This document shows positions 25,958 to 33,463 of a DNA stretch of 64,000 nucleotides, piece after piece (position 1 is the first letter of the stretch; the number at the start of each line of letters is the position of its first letter). A program made the translations under genes and the position numbers. This DNA comes from Micromonospora matsumotoense (GTDB lineage: Bacteria; Actinomycetota; Actinomycetes; Mycobacteriales; Micromonosporaceae). The stretch spans positions 124,001-188,000 of the forward strand of contig NZ_FMCU01000010.1 in assembly GCF_900091525.1 (NCBI RefSeq). The letters run 5' to 3'. Under the pieces are notes generated by a model. It saw nothing but the letters and a program-made list of their open reading frames with translations, searched no databases and was not told the DNA's origin.

Positions 25958-26093
25958 AGTGGCTTGTGGAGAGGGTGGGCTGGGGTTGGGGTGTGGTTCT
26001 GCGGTGGGGTGGGGTCGGGTACTCAGGAGCAGGTCGTGGGCCGGTGCAGACGATCGCGGCGGCGGCGGCGGTGTGGGTGAGTGGGTGGGGGAG

Positions 26094-27440
26094 CTACAGG
26101 CGGGACCACGCCTCGGTCAGGACGGCGCGCAGGATCTGCTCCATCTCGTCGAACTGCTCCTGCCCGGCGATCAGCGGCGGGGCGAGCTGGATCACCGGGT
26201 CACCCCGGTCGTCGGCCCGGCAGTAGAGCCCGGCGGCGAACAGCGCCGACGACAGGAAACCGCGCAGCAGCCGCTCCGACTCGGCCTCGTCGAAGGTCTC
26301 CCGGGTCGCCTTGTCCTTGACCAGTTCGATGCCGTAGAAGTAGCCGTCCCCCCGGACATCGCCGACGATCGGCAGCTCGGTGAGCTTCTCCAGGGTGGAC
26401 CGGAAGGCGTCCTCGTTGGCCCGGACGTGGCCGGTCAGGTCCTCCCGGGCGAAGACCTCCAGGTTGGCCAGGGCCACCGCGCAGGAGACCGGGTGGCCGC
26501 CGAAGGTCACCCCGTGGGCGAACATGCCGGTCTCGGTGAGGAACGGCTCCATCAGCCGGTCACTGGCGATCATCGCGCCGAGCGGGGCGTAACCGGAGGT
26601 GATGCCCTTGGCGGTGGTGATGATGTCGGGCTGGTAGCCGTACCGGACGGCGCCGAAGTACTCGCCGAGCCGGCCCCACGAGCAGATCACCTCGTCGGAG
26701 ACGAGCAACACGTCGTACGCGTCGCAGATCTCGCGTACCTGCTGGAGGTAACCGGGCGGCGGCGGGAAGCAGCCGCCGGAGTTCTGCACCGGCTCCAGGA
26801 ACACCGCCGCGACCGTGTCCGGCCCCTCCCGCTCGATGGCCCGACGGATCTCGTCGGCGGCCCAGCGGCCGAACGCCTCGGGCGAGTCGCCGTGTTCGGG
26901 GGCCCGGTAGAAGTTGGTGTTCGGCACCTTGATCCCGCCCGGCACCAGCGGCTCGAAGTCGCTCTTGATGCCGGGGAGGCCGGTGATCGACAGGGCGCCC
27001 ATCGAGGTGCCGTGATAGGCGAGGTAGCGGCTGACCACCTTGTGCTTGTTGGGCTTGCCGGTGCGCTTGAAGTAGGCGCGGGCCAGCTTCCACGCCGACT
27101 CGACGGCCTCCGAGCCGCCGGTGGTGAAGAAGACCCGGTTCAGGTCGCCGGGCGTCAGCGAGGCGATCTTCTCGGCCAGCTCCACCGCCTTCGGGTGGGC
27201 GTACGACCAGAGCGGGAAATACGCCAGCTCGGCGGCCTGCTTCGCGGCTGCCTCGGCCAGCTCGGTACGCCCGTGACCGGCGTTGACGACGAACAACCCG
27301 GCGAGCCCGTCCAGGTAACGACGGCCCTGCGAGTCCCAGACGTACGTGCCCTCGCCGCGCACGATGGTGGGCACCTCGCCGGCCGAGTAGCTGGCCATCC
27401 GGGTGAAGTGCATCCAGAGGTGGTCGGTGGCGTTGGCCAT
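26094..27440 (-). CDS. Class III aminotransferase, probable putrescine/polyamine:pyruvate transaminase
   Basis: A PLP enzyme that would transfer an amino group from putrescine or a related diamine to a keto acid, giving 4-aminobutanal. The 448-residue sequence contains LDGLAGLFVVNAGHGRTELA, FFTTGGSEAVESAWKLARAY (PLP-phosphate loop), YLAYHGTSMGALSITGLPG, FLEPVQNSGGCFPPPPGYL, LLVSDEVICSWGRLGEYFG (Asp of the PLP ring) and TTAKGITSGYAPLGA with the Schiff-base Lys. ATG 27440 (MANATDHLWMHFTRMAS) is preferred over 27479. Assignment to polyamines rests on overall similarity and on the transporter and dehydrogenases nearby; omega-amino-acid:pyruvate activity is possible. Confidence 0.85.
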   Translation of the reverse strand: MANATDHLWMHFTRMASYSAGEVPTIVRGEGTYVWDSQGRRYLDGLAGLFVVNAGHGRTELAEAAAKQAAELAYFPLWSYAHPKAVELAEKIASLTPGDLNRVFFTTGGSEAVESAWKLARAYFKRTGKPNKHKVVSRYLAYHGTSMGALSITGLPGIKSDFEPLVPGGIKVPNTNFYRAPEHGDSPEAFGRWAADEIRRAIEREGPDTVAAVFLEPVQNSGGCFPPPPGYLQQVREICDAYDVLLVSDEVICSWGRLGEYFGAVRYGYQPDIITTAKGITSGYAPLGAMIASDRLMEPFLTETGMFAHGVTFGGHPVSCAVALANLEVFAREDLTGHVRANEDAFRSTLEKLTELPIVGDVRGDGYFYGIELVKDKATRETFDEAESERLLRGFLSSALFAAGLYCRADDRGDPVIQLAPPLIAGQEQFDEMEQILRAVLTEAWSRL

Positions 27441-27574
27441 GTCAGCCCCATCGGGTCTCGGGCCGGTCAGGGGTGACACCGGCCGCTCTGCCCACGGTTA
27501 TCCCACAGCCTGACCGCGAAATGCAAGCCCACTTCGCCTTCAAGGCGACGGATTCAGCGCGACCGGGGATAGTT

Positions 27575-27587
27575 GGCAACGGAATCC
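27575..27587 (-). promoter_or_regulatory. Candidate Lrp-type operator upstream of the aminotransferase
   Basis: GGCAACGGAATCC (plus strand) is identical to 29865-29877 in the lrp/potD divergent region, and both are preceded by a TA(G/T)TTG-like stretch. Here it lies 135 bp before the aminotransferase start. A shared, partly symmetrical sequence in two promoters of one pathway suggests an operator for the Lrp/AsnC protein encoded at 29270. Confidence 0.45.
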
Positions 27588-27707
27588 GCACACCTCCGAT
27601 CGGCTCGCCCGTCACCCCGCCCCGCGCCCCGCCCCGCCCCGCCCCGCCCCGCGCCCCGCCCCGCCCCGCGCCCCGCGCCCCGCCCCGCCTCGGTCGGCGG
27701 AGAATCG

Positions 27708-27788
27708 CTTGATCCACTCCTTGGGGTCGATATGGCGGTATCCGGGATGGCGGGACACCGCTGTATCGGCCCCCTGGAGTTGATCAAC
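27708..27788. repeat. Intergenic nested inverted repeat, family 2 copy b
   Basis: The outer arms CTTGATCCACTCC (27708-27720) and GGAGTTGATCAAC (27776-27788) flank the inner arms GATATGGCGGTATCC (27729-27743) and GGACACCGCTGTATC (27753-27767). The nested symmetry is shared with copy c at 29182-29259. The two copies flank the XRE/DUF397 set at 27.96-29.1 kb. Confidence 0.7.
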
Positions 27789-27958
27789 CCGGATGGCGGT
27801 CTGGAGCGGGCGTTTCGGGACGCTTGCGGGGCGTTCTCGGCGCACCTCGGGGGCTTTCGGAGAGGTCCCGCGCCGACACGCCGATGACGGGCGGATCTCG
27901 ACACGCGCTGTCGCTAGGGTGCGCCGGAGCGTGTCGGTCGGGCGGGAGGGGCTGCCGT

Positions 27959-28726
27959 GTGAACGAGGTGCTTCGCGTGGCGATGGCCGAGCGCGGGGAG
28001 ACGGTGGAGTCCCTCGCGCATCGGGTCGGGGTCGATCCGAAGACGGCCGGCCGGTGGCTCAGTGCCGGGCGGGTGCCGCATCCCCGGACCCGGGTCGCGG
28101 TGTCCGGGATTCTCGGTCGGGAACCCGCCGAACTCTGGCCCGAGCCCTACCGTCGCCGCGATCTGCCCTGGTTCCGTCCGTGGGCAGAACTGGAGCAGGA
28201 CGCCACGTCGATCCGTTCATACCAGTCGTTGCTCGTGCCGGGCCTGCTCCAGACCGAGGAGTACGCCCGAGCGGTTCTAGGGACCGGCGGCCTGCTCCCG
28301 CCCGACGAGGTTGCGCAACTGGTGGGCGGGCGGTTGGAGCGACAGGTCCTGCTCGACCGCGACCCTCCAGCCCAGTTGGTTTTCGTGATCGACGAGGCGG
28401 TGCTCCACCGAGTGGTTGGCGATCGCGTGACCATGGCCGGACAGGTGGCCCACTTGGCGGCCGTCGTCGGGCGGGAGCACGTGCAGGTGCGGGTAGTTCC
28501 GCTCGGTGGCCCCTGGCACACCGGTCTGGCCGGACCGTTCATGCTGGCTCGGCTGCTCGACGGCAGCGAGCTGGCCTATCTGGACAATCAGCTCCGTGGC
28601 GAGCTGGTGACCGAGAGCGCCGACATTGCTAGCCTGGGCAGAAGGTGGGAGAGCGTGGCCGGCGAGGCGCTGCCCGCTCGTCGGTCGAACGAGCTGATCC
28701 GGGAAGCGGTGGAGAGATGGACGTGA
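27959..28726 (+). CDS. DUF5753-type XRE regulator
   Basis: A 255-residue regulator with an N-terminal helix-turn-helix (MAERGETVESLAHRVGVDPK, then TAGRWLSAGRVPHPRTR) and a DUF5753 domain (IRSYQSLLVPGLLQTEEYAR, LIDEAVLHR-like FVIDEAVLHRVVG, HLAAVVGREHVQVRVVPLGG). It is shorter than the copy at 2263 and lacks its N-terminal extension. GTG 27959 follows GGAGGGG at the right distance. The stop overlaps the ATG of the first DUF397 gene (28717) by 10 nt. It forms an operon of one regulator with two DUF397 partners. Confidence 0.9.
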   Translation: MNEVLRVAMAERGETVESLAHRVGVDPKTAGRWLSAGRVPHPRTRVAVSGILGREPAELWPEPYRRRDLPWFRPWAELEQDATSIRSYQSLLVPGLLQTEEYARAVLGTGGLLPPDEVAQLVGGRLERQVLLDRDPPAQLVFVIDEAVLHRVVGDRVTMAGQVAHLAAVVGREHVQVRVVPLGGPWHTGLAGPFMLARLLDGSELAYLDNQLRGELVTESADIASLGRRWESVAGEALPARRSNELIREAVERWT

Positions 28727-28905
28727 TCGAGCCCCGCTGGCGGACCGCCAGCCGCAGCAGCAACAACGGCGGTGACTGTGTCGAGGTGGCGGACAATCTG
28801 GCGGGTCGGGTGCTGGTGCGCGACAGCAAGGACCGGGCCGGCGGCATGCTGAGCTTCGCCCCCGAGGTCTGGCGCATCTTCGTGGCCGCCAGAAGTGAGC
28901 GGTGA
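28717..28905 (+). CDS. DUF397 small protein, first of a tandem pair
   Basis: 62 residues, starting MDVIEPRWRTASRSSNNGGD and continuing with CVEVADNL, LVRDSKDRAGG and LSFAPEVWRIF. The start is inside the regulator gene, so translation is coupled. The middle of the gene is almost identical in DNA sequence to the next gene, which indicates a recent duplication or gene conversion. Confidence 0.9.
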   Translation: MDVIEPRWRTASRSSNNGGDCVEVADNLAGRVLVRDSKDRAGGMLSFAPEVWRIFVAARSER

Positions 28906-28909
28906 AGAG

Positions 28910-29095
28910 ATGGACCTGATCGAGCCCTGCTGGCGTACGGCAACTCGGAGCAGCAGCAATGGCGGTGACTGTGTCGAGGTGGCGGACAATCTGGCGGGTC
29001 GGGTGCTGGTGCGCGACAGCAAGGATCGGGCCGGTGGCACGCTGAGCTTCGCCCCCGACGCCTGGCGCACCTTCGTCGCTGCCACCTCCCGCTGA
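28910..29095 (+). CDS. DUF397 small protein, second of a tandem pair
   Basis: 61 residues, starting MDLIEPCWRTATRSSSNGGD, the near-copy of the preceding gene, 4 bp downstream of its stop. Differences are concentrated at the N terminus (R to C at residue 7, N to S) and near the C terminus (PEVWRIF versus PDAWRTF). If DUF397 proteins bind the DUF5753 regulator, these two could compete for it. Confidence 0.9.
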   Translation: MDLIEPCWRTATRSSSNGGDCVEVADNLAGRVLVRDSKDRAGGTLSFAPDAWRTFVAATSR

Positions 29096-29132
29096 ACGCT
29101 CTTCACCCCGAGTGGCCGCGCCGTCTCCCGCC

Positions 29133-29155
29133 GCGCGCAGCCTTCCGCTGCGCGC
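29133..29155 (+). terminator. Hairpin after the DUF397 pair
   Basis: GCGCGCAG (29133-29140) pairs with CTGCGCGC (29148-29155) over a 7-nt loop, 38 bp after the stop of the second DUF397 gene. No T-tract follows, which is common for terminators in high-GC actinomycetes. Confidence 0.5.
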
Positions 29156-29181
29156 CTCGTCGTCGCTTGATCGGGGCCGCA

Positions 29182-29259
29182 TGATCGACTCAATGTCGGT
29201 CACATAGCGGTGTCCGGGCGCGGGGATGCCGCTACTTCGGCCCACGGGAGTGGATCAAG
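29182..29259. repeat. Intergenic nested inverted repeat, family 2 copy c
   Basis: Inner arms CACATAGCGGTGTCC (from 29201) and GGATGCCGCTACTTCGG (to 29240) lie within outer arms TGATCGACTC (29182-29191) and GGAGTGGATCAAG (29247-29259). It sits in the convergent gap between the DUF397 pair and the Lrp gene. Confidence 0.65.
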
Positions 29260-29269
29260 GTGGGCGGCG

Positions 29270-29782
29270 TCAGGCCGTACCCCAGGTGTAGGTCTGTTTG
29301 CGCAGCTTGAGATAGACGAACGCCTCGGTGGCGAGGACCCCGGGCACCGAGCGCAGCCGTTGCAGGATCTCCAGCAGGTGGGCGTCGTTGCGGCAGACCA
29401 CCTCGGCGAGCAGGTCGAACGAGCCGGCGGTGATCACCACGTAGTCGAGTTCGTCGAACTCGGCCAGCCGGTCGGCGACGGCCTCCAGGTCGCCGTCGGT
29501 GCGCAGACCGATCATGGCCTGCCGGGGGAAGCCGAGCTGGAGCGGGTCGGTCACCGCGACGATCTGCATCACCCCGGCGTCGAGCAGCCGCTGCACCCGC
29601 TGGCGGACCGCCGCCTCGGAGAGCCCCACCGCCTTGCCGATGGTCGCGTACGGCCGGCGGCCGTCCTGCTGCAACTGTTCGATGATCTGTTTCGCCACGT
29701 CGTCCAACAGCGCGTGACTGGCACCTTCGCGCACCGCGACGCGCCGCCCCCCGTTGCCGCTCTCCTGCTGTCGGATCGTCAT
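29270..29782 (-). CDS. Lrp/AsnC-family regulator, probable controller of polyamine genes
   Basis: A 170-residue regulator. After a basic 20-residue leader come the AsnC-type helix-turn-helix (LDDVAKQIIEQLQQDGRRPY, then ATIGKAVGLSEAAVRQRVQR) and the RAM ligand-binding/oligomerisation domain (GFPRQAMIGLRTDGDLEAVA, ELDYVVITAGSFDLLAEVVC). It is divergent from the potD-led polyamine operon with 208 bp between the start codons, and the family usually regulates its neighbours. The shared 13-mer GGCAACGGAATCC in this gap and before the aminotransferase is a candidate binding site. The effector may be a polyamine or an amino acid. Confidence 0.9.
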   Translation of the reverse strand: MTIRQQESGNGGRRVAVREGASHALLDDVAKQIIEQLQQDGRRPYATIGKAVGLSEAAVRQRVQRLLDAGVMQIVAVTDPLQLGFPRQAMIGLRTDGDLEAVADRLAEFDELDYVVITAGSFDLLAEVVCRNDAHLLEILQRLRSVPGVLATEAFVYLKLRKQTYTWGTA

Positions 29783-29864
29783 CGACCGCTCCCCATGTCC
29801 GTTCCCCCAGCTGAGCCTAGTGTCATCGCGCAGTCTGGCGTAATTCGTCGTCAGAGGCTATTGC

Positions 29865-29877
29865 GGCAACGGAATCC
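29865..29877 (+). promoter_or_regulatory. Candidate Lrp-type operator in the lrp/potD divergent region
   Basis: GGCAACGGAATCC follows TTGC, so that TTGCGGCAA (29861-29869) is itself a small palindrome typical of AsnC-family sites. It lies 114 bp before the potD ATG and 83 bp before the lrp ATG. It is identical over 13 bp to 27575-27587. Confidence 0.45.
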
Positions 29878-29990
29878 CTTGTGGGGCTGGTTACCTCATG
29901 CCAGGATCAGTCGTCTCAGGCACCCGACCCCTCCCGCCGGCGCCGCACCCCCGTCCCCGCCGCCGTCGGACGACCCCTAGGAGTCGTCAC

Positions 29991-31175
29991 ATGCGTATTC
30001 CCCTGCGGCCCCTCACCCGGCGTGGACTGCTCACCGGCACCCTCGGCTCGGCCGCCCTGCTCGCTGCGGGCGGCAGCCTGGCCGGCTGCGGCACCAAGGC
30101 CGCTACCCAGACCGAGGCGGGCTGCAAGAGCGACGACCTGTCGGCCACGGAGAAGACCCTCGCCTTCTCCAACTGGCCGCAGTACATGGACGTGGACGAC
30201 AAGGACGCCGCGAAGCGGCCCAGCCTCGACGCGTTCGTCGCCGCCAGCGGCATCAAGGTGACCTACACCGAGGACATCAACGACAACAACGAGTTCTTCG
30301 GCAAGGTGCAGAACCAGTTGGCCGGCTGTCAGAGCACCGGGCGGGACATCATCGTCCTCACCGACTGGATGGCCGCCCGGATGATCCGGCTCGGCTGGAT
30401 CCAGAAGCTCGACCCGGCCAAGCTGCCGAACGTGGCGGCCAACCTGCTGCCGTCCCTGCGGGGGCGCTCCTTCGACCCGGAGAACCGGATCTCGATCCCG
30501 TGGCAGTCCGGCCTCGCCGGGCTGGCCTACAACGGCAGCGTCACCGGCGAGGTCCGGACCGTCGACGAGCTGCTCACCCGCCCCGACCTCAAGGGCAAGG
30601 TGACCGCCCTGTCGGAGATGCGGGACACCATGGGCCTGCTGCTCCAGTCGAACGGGCACGACCCGTCGAAGTTCACCGCCGCCCAGTTCGACGACGCGCT
30701 CAACAAGCTGCGCAAGGCGGTCGACTCCAAGCAGATCCGCAAGTTCACCGGTAACGACTACGCCCCCGACCTGGCCAAGGGTGACATCGCCGCGTGCGTC
30801 GGCTGGTCCGGCGACGTGATCCAACTGGCCGGCGACAACCCCAAGGTGAAGTTCGTCGCGCCGGACTCGGGCGTGATGCTGTTCAGCGACAACATGCTGG
30901 TGCCGAACAAGGCCACCCACAAGGCCAACGCCGAAGCGCTGATTGACTACTACTACCAGCCGGCGGTGGCCGCCAAGCTGGCCGCCTTCGTGAACTACAT
31001 CTGCCCGGTCACCGGCGCGCAGGCCGAGATGGAGAAGATCGACCCGGAGTTGGCCGCCAACCCGCTGATCTTCCCGGACGACGCCCTGCTGGCGAAGTCC
31101 AAGGTCTTCATGGCCCTGGACGAGAAACAGGAAAAGGAATACGAGTCCAAGTTCCAGCAGGTCATCGGGGCGTGA
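29991..31175 (+). CDS. potD: Polyamine ABC transporter substrate-binding lipoprotein
   Basis: Captures putrescine or spermidine outside the membrane for the PotABC importer. The 394-residue protein starts with a twin-arginine-like signal ending in a lipobox (TRRGLLTGTLGSAALLAAGG, then SLAGCG, lipid-anchored Cys near residue 37). The mature part has LAFSNWPQYMDVDD, FVAASGIKVTYTEDINDNNE, DIIVLTDWMAARMIRLGWI, and the PotD-like VPNKATHKANAEALIDYYYQP. ATG 29991 has TAGGAG at 29978-29983. First gene of a tightly coupled operon running to 36999. Confidence 0.93.
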   Translation: MRIPLRPLTRRGLLTGTLGSAALLAAGGSLAGCGTKAATQTEAGCKSDDLSATEKTLAFSNWPQYMDVDDKDAAKRPSLDAFVAASGIKVTYTEDINDNNEFFGKVQNQLAGCQSTGRDIIVLTDWMAARMIRLGWIQKLDPAKLPNVAANLLPSLRGRSFDPENRISIPWQSGLAGLAYNGSVTGEVRTVDELLTRPDLKGKVTALSEMRDTMGLLLQSNGHDPSKFTAAQFDDALNKLRKAVDSKQIRKFTGNDYAPDLAKGDIAACVGWSGDVIQLAGDNPKVKFVAPDSGVMLFSDNMLVPNKATHKANAEALIDYYYQPAVAAKLAAFVNYICPVTGAQAEMEKIDPELAANPLIFPDDALLAKSKVFMALDEKQEKEYESKFQQVIGA

Positions 31176-32332
31176 GCGGGATGGCGAACGAGGCACCGGC
31201 CGGTGACCTGCGGCTGGTCGACCTGACCAAGCGGTTCGGCATCTTCACCGCCGTCGACGAGCTGAGCCTGACCGTCCCGCAGGGCTCCTTCTTCGCCCTG
31301 CTCGGGGCGTCCGGCTGCGGCAAGACGACCACCCTGCGGATGATCGCCGGGCTGGAGGAGCCGACCAGCGGGCAGGTGCTCCTCGGCGACCGGGACATCG
31401 CCCGGCTGCGGCCGTACAAGCGGCCGGTCAACACGGTCTTCCAGAGCTACGCGCTCTTCCCACACCTGAACATCGCCGAGAACGTGGCCTTCGGGCTGCG
31501 CCGGCGGGGCATCCGCCGGGTCGAGGAGCAGGTCCACCGGATGCTGGCGCTGGTGCAGCTCGACGGCTACGGTCGTCGCCGCCCGGCCCAGCTCTCCGGC
31601 GGCCAGCAGCAGCGGGTCGCGCTGGCCCGCGCCCTGATCAACCACCCGCAGGTGCTGCTGCTCGACGAGCCGCTCGGCGCGCTCGACCTGAAGCTGCGCC
31701 GGCAGATGCAGATCGAGCTGAAGCGGATCCAGACCGAGGTCGGCATCACCTTCGTGCACGTCACCCACGACCAGGAGGAGGCCATGACGATGGCCGACAC
31801 GGTCGCGGTGATGAACGCGGGGCGGATCGAACAGCTCGGTGCCCCGGCCGAACTCTACGAGTACCCGGCGACCGCGTTCGTGGCGAACTTCCTCGGCCAG
31901 TCCAACCTGCTCGCCGCCGACGCCGCCGGCCCGGCCGGGTCCGAGGTGCCGGTCACCGCGCACGGCGTCCGCTTCTCGGTGCCCGCCGACCGGGCCCGCG
32001 CCGACCGGGGCCCGGTCTACCTGGGGGTACGTCCCGAGAAGCTGCACCTGGTCGAGGCCGTCGACCAGGTGCCCGCCGGCCACCAGCACGTCGAGGGGGT
32101 GATCACCGACGCGTCGTACGTGGGGGTGAGCACCCAGTATCTGGTGCGGACCGGATGGGGCAGTGAACTGTCCGCGTTCACGGCGAACAGCGGCGTCGGC
32201 GGGCAGCACCCGGTCGGCGCGCCGGTGGTGGCGCACTGGGACCCCCGGCACGCCTTTCTCCTACCCCGCGAGCCGGGGCAGGACGACCGGACCACCCCGC
32301 TGGTCGACGAGCCGGTCGGGAAACCGTCGTGA
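31172..32332 (+). CDS. potA: Polyamine ABC transporter ATP-binding protein
   Basis: ATPase of the polyamine importer. The Walker A is GASGCGKTTTL, the Q-loop FQSYALFPHL, the signature LSGGQQQRVALARAL, the Walker B VLLLDEPLGALD and the H-loop HVTHDQEEAMTMAD. The C-terminal TOBE regulatory domain begins near residue 240 (GPVYLGVRPEKLHLV). GTG 31172 overlaps the potD stop as GTGA; a second possible start is ATG 31181. A 386-residue length is normal for PotA/PotG. Confidence 0.95.
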   Translation: MSGMANEAPAGDLRLVDLTKRFGIFTAVDELSLTVPQGSFFALLGASGCGKTTTLRMIAGLEEPTSGQVLLGDRDIARLRPYKRPVNTVFQSYALFPHLNIAENVAFGLRRRGIRRVEEQVHRMLALVQLDGYGRRRPAQLSGGQQQRVALARALINHPQVLLLDEPLGALDLKLRRQMQIELKRIQTEVGITFVHVTHDQEEAMTMADTVAVMNAGRIEQLGAPAELYEYPATAFVANFLGQSNLLAADAAGPAGSEVPVTAHGVRFSVPADRARADRGPVYLGVRPEKLHLVEAVDQVPAGHQHVEGVITDASYVGVSTQYLVRTGWGSELSAFTANSGVGGQHPVGAPVVAHWDPRHAFLLPREPGQDDRTTPLVDEPVGKPS

Positions 32333-33240
32333 CCGCACTGGCGCAGGTGTCCGGCGGTTCCGGTCCGGCGAGGACACCGCCACCGGCCCGGCCCGGCCGG
32401 CACCGGCTGCTGCCGTACCTGCTGCTGTTGCCGGGGGCGGCCTGGCTGCTGGTCTTCTTCGCCGTGCCGCTGTTGCAACTCGCCGCCGCCAGCCTCTACG
32501 ACCCGACCGGCTCCCTCTCCACCGGGTATGCGCTGACCTGGGCATTCGGCAACTACCCGGAGGCGTTGCAGGCGTACTGGCCGCAGTTCGCCCGGTCGTT
32601 CGGCTATGCCGGGGCGGCGCTGGTGCTGGCCCTGCTGATGGGCTACCCGCTGGCGTACGCGATCGCGCAGAAGGCCGGCCGGTGGAAGAACCTGTTGCTG
32701 GTCTGCGTGGTCGCCCCGATGTTCACCAGCTTCCTGGTGCGCACCCTGGCCTGGAAGACCATCCTGTCGGACAACGGCGCCCTGGTCGGGCTGCTGCGGG
32801 ACGTACACCTGCTCGGCCCGGACGGGCGGCTGCTCGCCACCCCGGTCGCGGTGGTGCTCGGGTTGACGTACAACTTCCTGCCGTTCCTGGTGCTGCCGCT
32901 GTACGCGAGCCTGGAGCGGCTCGACCACCGGCTGCTGGAGGCGGCCAGTGACCTGTACGCCGGCCCGCTGCACGCCTTCCGCACGGTCACCCTGCCGCTG
33001 TCGATGCCCGGCCTGATCGCCGGCACCCTGCTCTTCTTCATCCCGGCCACCGGCGACTACATCAACGCCGAACTGCTCGGCACCCCCAACGAGTACATGA
33101 TCGGCAACGTCATCGACTCGGCGTTCCTGGTCCGGCTGGACTACCCGCAGGGTGCCGCCCTGTCGTTCCTGCTGATGGCGGCGATCCTCGCGGTGGTCTT
33201 CGTCTACCTGCGCCGCGCCGGCACGGAGGAGGTGCTCTGA
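32329..33240 (+). CDS. potB: Polyamine ABC transporter permease, PotB type
   Basis: A 303-residue inner-membrane permease with about six helices (LLPYLLLLPGAAWLLVFFAV first, then FGYAGAALVLALLMGYPLAY, and the last LSFLLMAAILAVVFVYL). The cytoplasmic EAA-like loop that docks on PotA is LLEAASDLYAGPLHAFRTVT with LPLSMPGLIAGTLL following. GTG 32329 overlaps the potA stop by 4 nt. The stop TGA at 33238-33240 overlaps the first ATG of the 59-bp repeat array as TGATG. Confidence 0.94.
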   Translation: MTALAQVSGGSGPARTPPPARPGRHRLLPYLLLLPGAAWLLVFFAVPLLQLAAASLYDPTGSLSTGYALTWAFGNYPEALQAYWPQFARSFGYAGAALVLALLMGYPLAYAIAQKAGRWKNLLLVCVVAPMFTSFLVRTLAWKTILSDNGALVGLLRDVHLLGPDGRLLATPVAVVLGLTYNFLPFLVLPLYASLERLDHRLLEAASDLYAGPLHAFRTVTLPLSMPGLIAGTLLFFIPATGDYINAELLGTPNEYMIGNVIDSAFLVRLDYPQGAALSFLLMAAILAVVFVYLRRAGTEEVL

Positions 33241-33463
33241 TGAGCGCGAGGAGTGCAGCGCAGCGGAGCCCCGCAGTCGCGAATGAAGGTGGGTGCTGAT
33301 GAGCGCGAGGAGTGCAGCGCAGCGGAGCCCCGCAGTCGCGAATGAAGGTGGGTGCTGATGAGCGCGAGGAGTGCAGCGCAGCGGAGCCCCGCAGTCGCGA
33401 ATGAAGGTGGGTGCTGATGAGCGCGAGGAGTGCAGCGCAGCGGAGCCCCGCAGTCGCGAATGA
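33240..33463 (+). repeat. 59-bp tandem array forming coupled mini-ORFs at the potB-potC junction
   Basis: Three full copies (starting 33240, 33299, 33358) and a fourth partial copy (33417 to about 33463) of a 59-bp unit. Each full unit begins with ATG, encodes MSARSAAQRSPAVANEGGC and ends with TGA that overlaps the next unit's ATG (TGATG). It contains AAGGTGGG at a proper distance before that next ATG. The first ATG overlaps the potB stop in the same way. The fourth ATG is the start of potC, so potC begins MSARSAAQRSPAVAN before its native-looking sequence. CGCGA and TCGCG within the unit could pair. Confidence 0.92.

Larger units (their letters stand above)
27441..27958. other. 518-bp divergent gap with operator candidate, GC repeats and family 2 repeat
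   Basis: No gene is supportable here. Reading from the left: the leader of the aminotransferase, then a 13-mer GGCAACGGAATCC at 27575-27587 shared with the potD/Lrp promoter region, then C-rich tandem sequence (CCCCGC/CCCCG units, about 27618-27694), then a family 2 inverted repeat (27708-27788). Finally there is TAGGGT near 27914 as a possible -10 box of the XRE gene. Confidence 0.6.

Noticed and set aside
27612..27845. Gly/Ala/Arg-rich small frames in the GC-repeat stretch before the XRE gene
   Set aside because: They are translations of CCCCGC tandem repeats with no start signals.
33240..33463. CRISPR array
   Set aside because: The units are directly adjacent with no unique spacers, and no cas genes are present.
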